Assembly: GCA_943327025.2 (NCBI GenBank)
Contig: CALPVO020000085.1
Location: forward strand, 1 to 8,638
DNA: 8,638 nt
Direction of reading: 5' to 3'
Source of the DNA: Janthinobacterium lividum
GTDB lineage: Bacteria; Pseudomonadota; Gammaproteobacteria; Steroidobacterales; Steroidobacteraceae
Numbering within the stretch: position 1 is the first letter of the stretch; the number at the start of each line of letters is the position of its first letter. The position numbers and the translations under genes are program-made. This document shows, one piece after another, positions 7,333 through 8,638 of this stretch. Below the pieces are notes generated by a model. The model saw only the letters and a list, made by a program, of their open reading frames with translations. It had not been told where the DNA came from and did not search any database.

Positions 7333-7336
<4 letters not shown>
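6785..7336 (+). CDS. sufT: Fe-S assembly protein SufT (long form, DUF59/MIP18 domain)
   Basis: An accessory factor in Fe-S protein maturation, related to the eukaryotic MIP18/CIA2 family. Of 183 residues, about 1-75 form the N-terminal part specific to long SufT (IPAGIEVKLRTGSVGYITQALGG-like, about 20-42). About 84-170 are the DUF59 domain, with VFDPEIPVNIADLGLVY (93-109), TLTAPGCGMG with conserved Cys134, and VFDPPWS (162-168). Another cysteine, Cys111, follows the LVY motif. ATG 6785 is preceded by AGGAAG at seven bases, 15 bases after the sufU stop. The stop overlaps the next gene as GTGA. The exact biochemical role of SufT is not settled in any organism I know of. Confidence 0.93.
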
Positions 7337-7697
<361 letters not shown>

Positions 7698-7701
<4 letters not shown>

Positions 7702-8168
7702 GCGTGGATACCTCTACTCACCGCTTAACCCTGCTGCGCCATGCGCAGGCGGCCCATGCTCGGCCAGGGCAACACGATTTCGAACGGCCACTGGATGCCA
7801 TAGGCCAGGCACAAGTGCGTGAGCGTGGCGCCCTGTTTGCCGCCACGCAAGTGCCAACGCCCGTCGACTACTGCATCCATAGCAGTGCTGTTCGCACCAC
7901 CACGACCGCACTGGCCTTCACTCACGCTTGCGGTTTAGCCAAAACGTCTGTGCATGCCGAACCCGACTTGTATGAGATTGACGTGCCAGCCCTGCTGGCA
8001 TTTCTACGGCACACACCAGAGACCGTGCAGCATTTGCTGCTGGTAGGGCACAACCCAACGCTCTCGGGGCTGGCCTGGCAGCTTTCGCCAGCAGCCTCCC
8101 CGGGAGGACTGCAGCCCTGCGATTACCTGACCGTCACCTTCACGGGGCCGTGGGCCGAATTGCGCTGA
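7698..8168 (+). CDS. SixA-like phosphohistidine phosphatase (histidine phosphatase superfamily)
   Basis: Probably hydrolyses phosphate from a phosphohistidine protein, as SixA does on the HPt domain of ArcB in E. coli. The 156 residues show the superfamily core: LTLLRHAQA with nucleophile His15 and Arg14 (10-18), SSAVRTTTTAL with Arg66 (62-72), LYEID (91-95) and LLLVGHNPTLSGLA with His118 (113-126). The short length and the compact GHNPT segment without an insertion fit the SixA subfamily better than phosphoglycerate mutase. ATG 7698 overlaps the ferredoxin stop as ATGA, so translation is probably coupled to the suf operon. No histidine kinase or HPt gene is visible, so the substrate is unknown. 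It is the last gene of the run. Confidence 0.87.
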
Positions 8169-8188
8169 AACCTCGGCCGAATGGCGCC

Positions 8189-8234
8189 CCGCCCGCCCCC
8201 GCAGCGCATAACGGGGCCTGCCAAAAGCGGGCGG
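8189..8234. terminator. Possible GC-rich hairpin between convergent sixA-like gene and putA
   Basis: CCGCCCGC (8189-8196) is complementary to GCGGGCGG (8227-8234). Directly inside, CCCCG (8197-8201) can pair with CGGGG (8212-8216), leaving a 10-base loop and a 10-base bulge. The structure sits in the 73-base spacer between two genes ending towards each other, where a shared terminator is expected. Neither strand has a proper U-run after the stem, so an intrinsic terminator is unproven. Confidence 0.3.
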
Positions 8235-8241
8235 AATCGTT

Positions 8242-8638
8242 TCACTCCAACGCCAGCAGCGACGCATTACCCCCCACTGCGGTGGTGTTGATGGTGATAG
8301 TGCGCTCCACCGCGAACCGGATGAGATAGTTCGGCCCCCCAGCCTTCGGCCCGGTACCCGACAAGCCATGCCCCCCGAAGGGCTGTACCCCCACGACGGC
8401 GCCAATGAGATTGCGGTTCACGTAAACATTACCGGCCGGCGCCTCGGCGCATACCTCGGCGATGGTGCTGTCCAAACGCGTCTGCAAACCGAACGTCAAG
8501 GCATAGCCGGTGTCGGCCGCCGCTTGCAACAGCGCGGGTAAAGTTCCTGCGCGCCAGCGGAGCACATGCAGAACCGGGCCGAACACTTCGCGCTGCAGGG
8601 CAGCCAGCGACGGAATCTCGACGACGAGTGGTGCTACA
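8242..8638 (-). CDS. putA: PutA, proline dehydrogenase / P5C dehydrogenase, C-terminal end only
   Basis: The bifunctional enzyme oxidises proline to glutamate via pyrroline-5-carboxylate. Only the last 131 residues, belonging to the aldehyde dehydrogenase domain, are in the window; the frame is open to 8637. Seen in order: REVFGPVLHVLRW, ATGYAL-like TGYALTFGLQTR, AGNVYVNRNLIGAVVGVQPFGG, GLSGTGPKAGGP and the ending TINTTAVGGNASLLALE. In E. coli PutA about 200 residues of a second ALDH-like domain separate the GPKAGGP region from the final GGNASL motif. Here the motif follows almost at once, which points to a short, type A-like PutA without that domain. The catalytic cysteine and the proline dehydrogenase domain lie beyond the edge. 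It converges on the suf operon. Confidence 0.95.
   Translation of the reverse strand, partial: VAPLVVEIPSLAALQREVFGPVLHVLRWRAGTLPALLQAAADTGYALTFGLQTRLDSTIAEVCAEAPAGNVYVNRNLIGAVVGVQPFGGHGLSGTGPKAGGPNYLIRFAVERTITINTTAVGGNASLLALE

Overview
The window reads as chromosomal DNA of a GC-rich gammaproteobacterium. The order of the suf genes and an IscR/Rrf2-type regulator at their head resemble Xanthomonadales-type SUF operons. That placement is an inference from gene content, since no taxonomic search was possible. Nothing here looks mobile: I see no insertion sequence, integrase, tRNA, rRNA or CRISPR array.

Layout. Bases 1-794 (minus strand) encode most of MlaF, the ATPase of the phospholipid-trafficking ABC system; its 3' end lies outside the window. 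A 196-base divergent spacer (795-990) carries the mlaF promoter on one strand. On the other strand it carries a strong sigma70-type promoter whose -10 box lies inside a perfect 21-base palindrome with an IscR type 1-like core. Bases 991-8168 (plus strand) form one tightly packed run of nine genes: sufR (Rrf2/IscR-like regulator), sufB, sufC, sufD, sufS, sufU, sufT, a Rieske-type [2Fe-2S] ferredoxin and a SixA-like phosphohistidine phosphatase. Five of the eight junctions are 4-base ATGA or GTGA stop/start overlaps. The only sizeable gap (69 bases, sufB-sufC) holds a GNRA-capped hairpin. After a 73-base convergent spacer, bases 8242-8637 (minus strand) are the C-terminal 131 residues of PutA (proline dehydrogenase / P5C dehydrogenase), cut by the window edge.

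How it works together. SufS takes sulfur from cysteine as a persulfide, and SufU would accept and relay it. The SufB-SufC-SufD ATPase scaffold builds the Fe-S cluster, and SufT (DUF59/MIP18 family) acts in maturation. SufR has the three-cysteine cluster-binding pattern of IscR and probably senses Fe-S sufficiency, repressing its own promoter through the palindrome. No sufE or A-type carrier (sufA) gene is in the window.

The points that deserve a second look are the two non-canonical genes at the operon end (Rieske ferredoxin and SixA-like phosphatase), the cysteine-free SufD, the intercistronic hairpin, the operator overlapping the promoter, and an mlaF promoter positioned to make a leaderless transcript.
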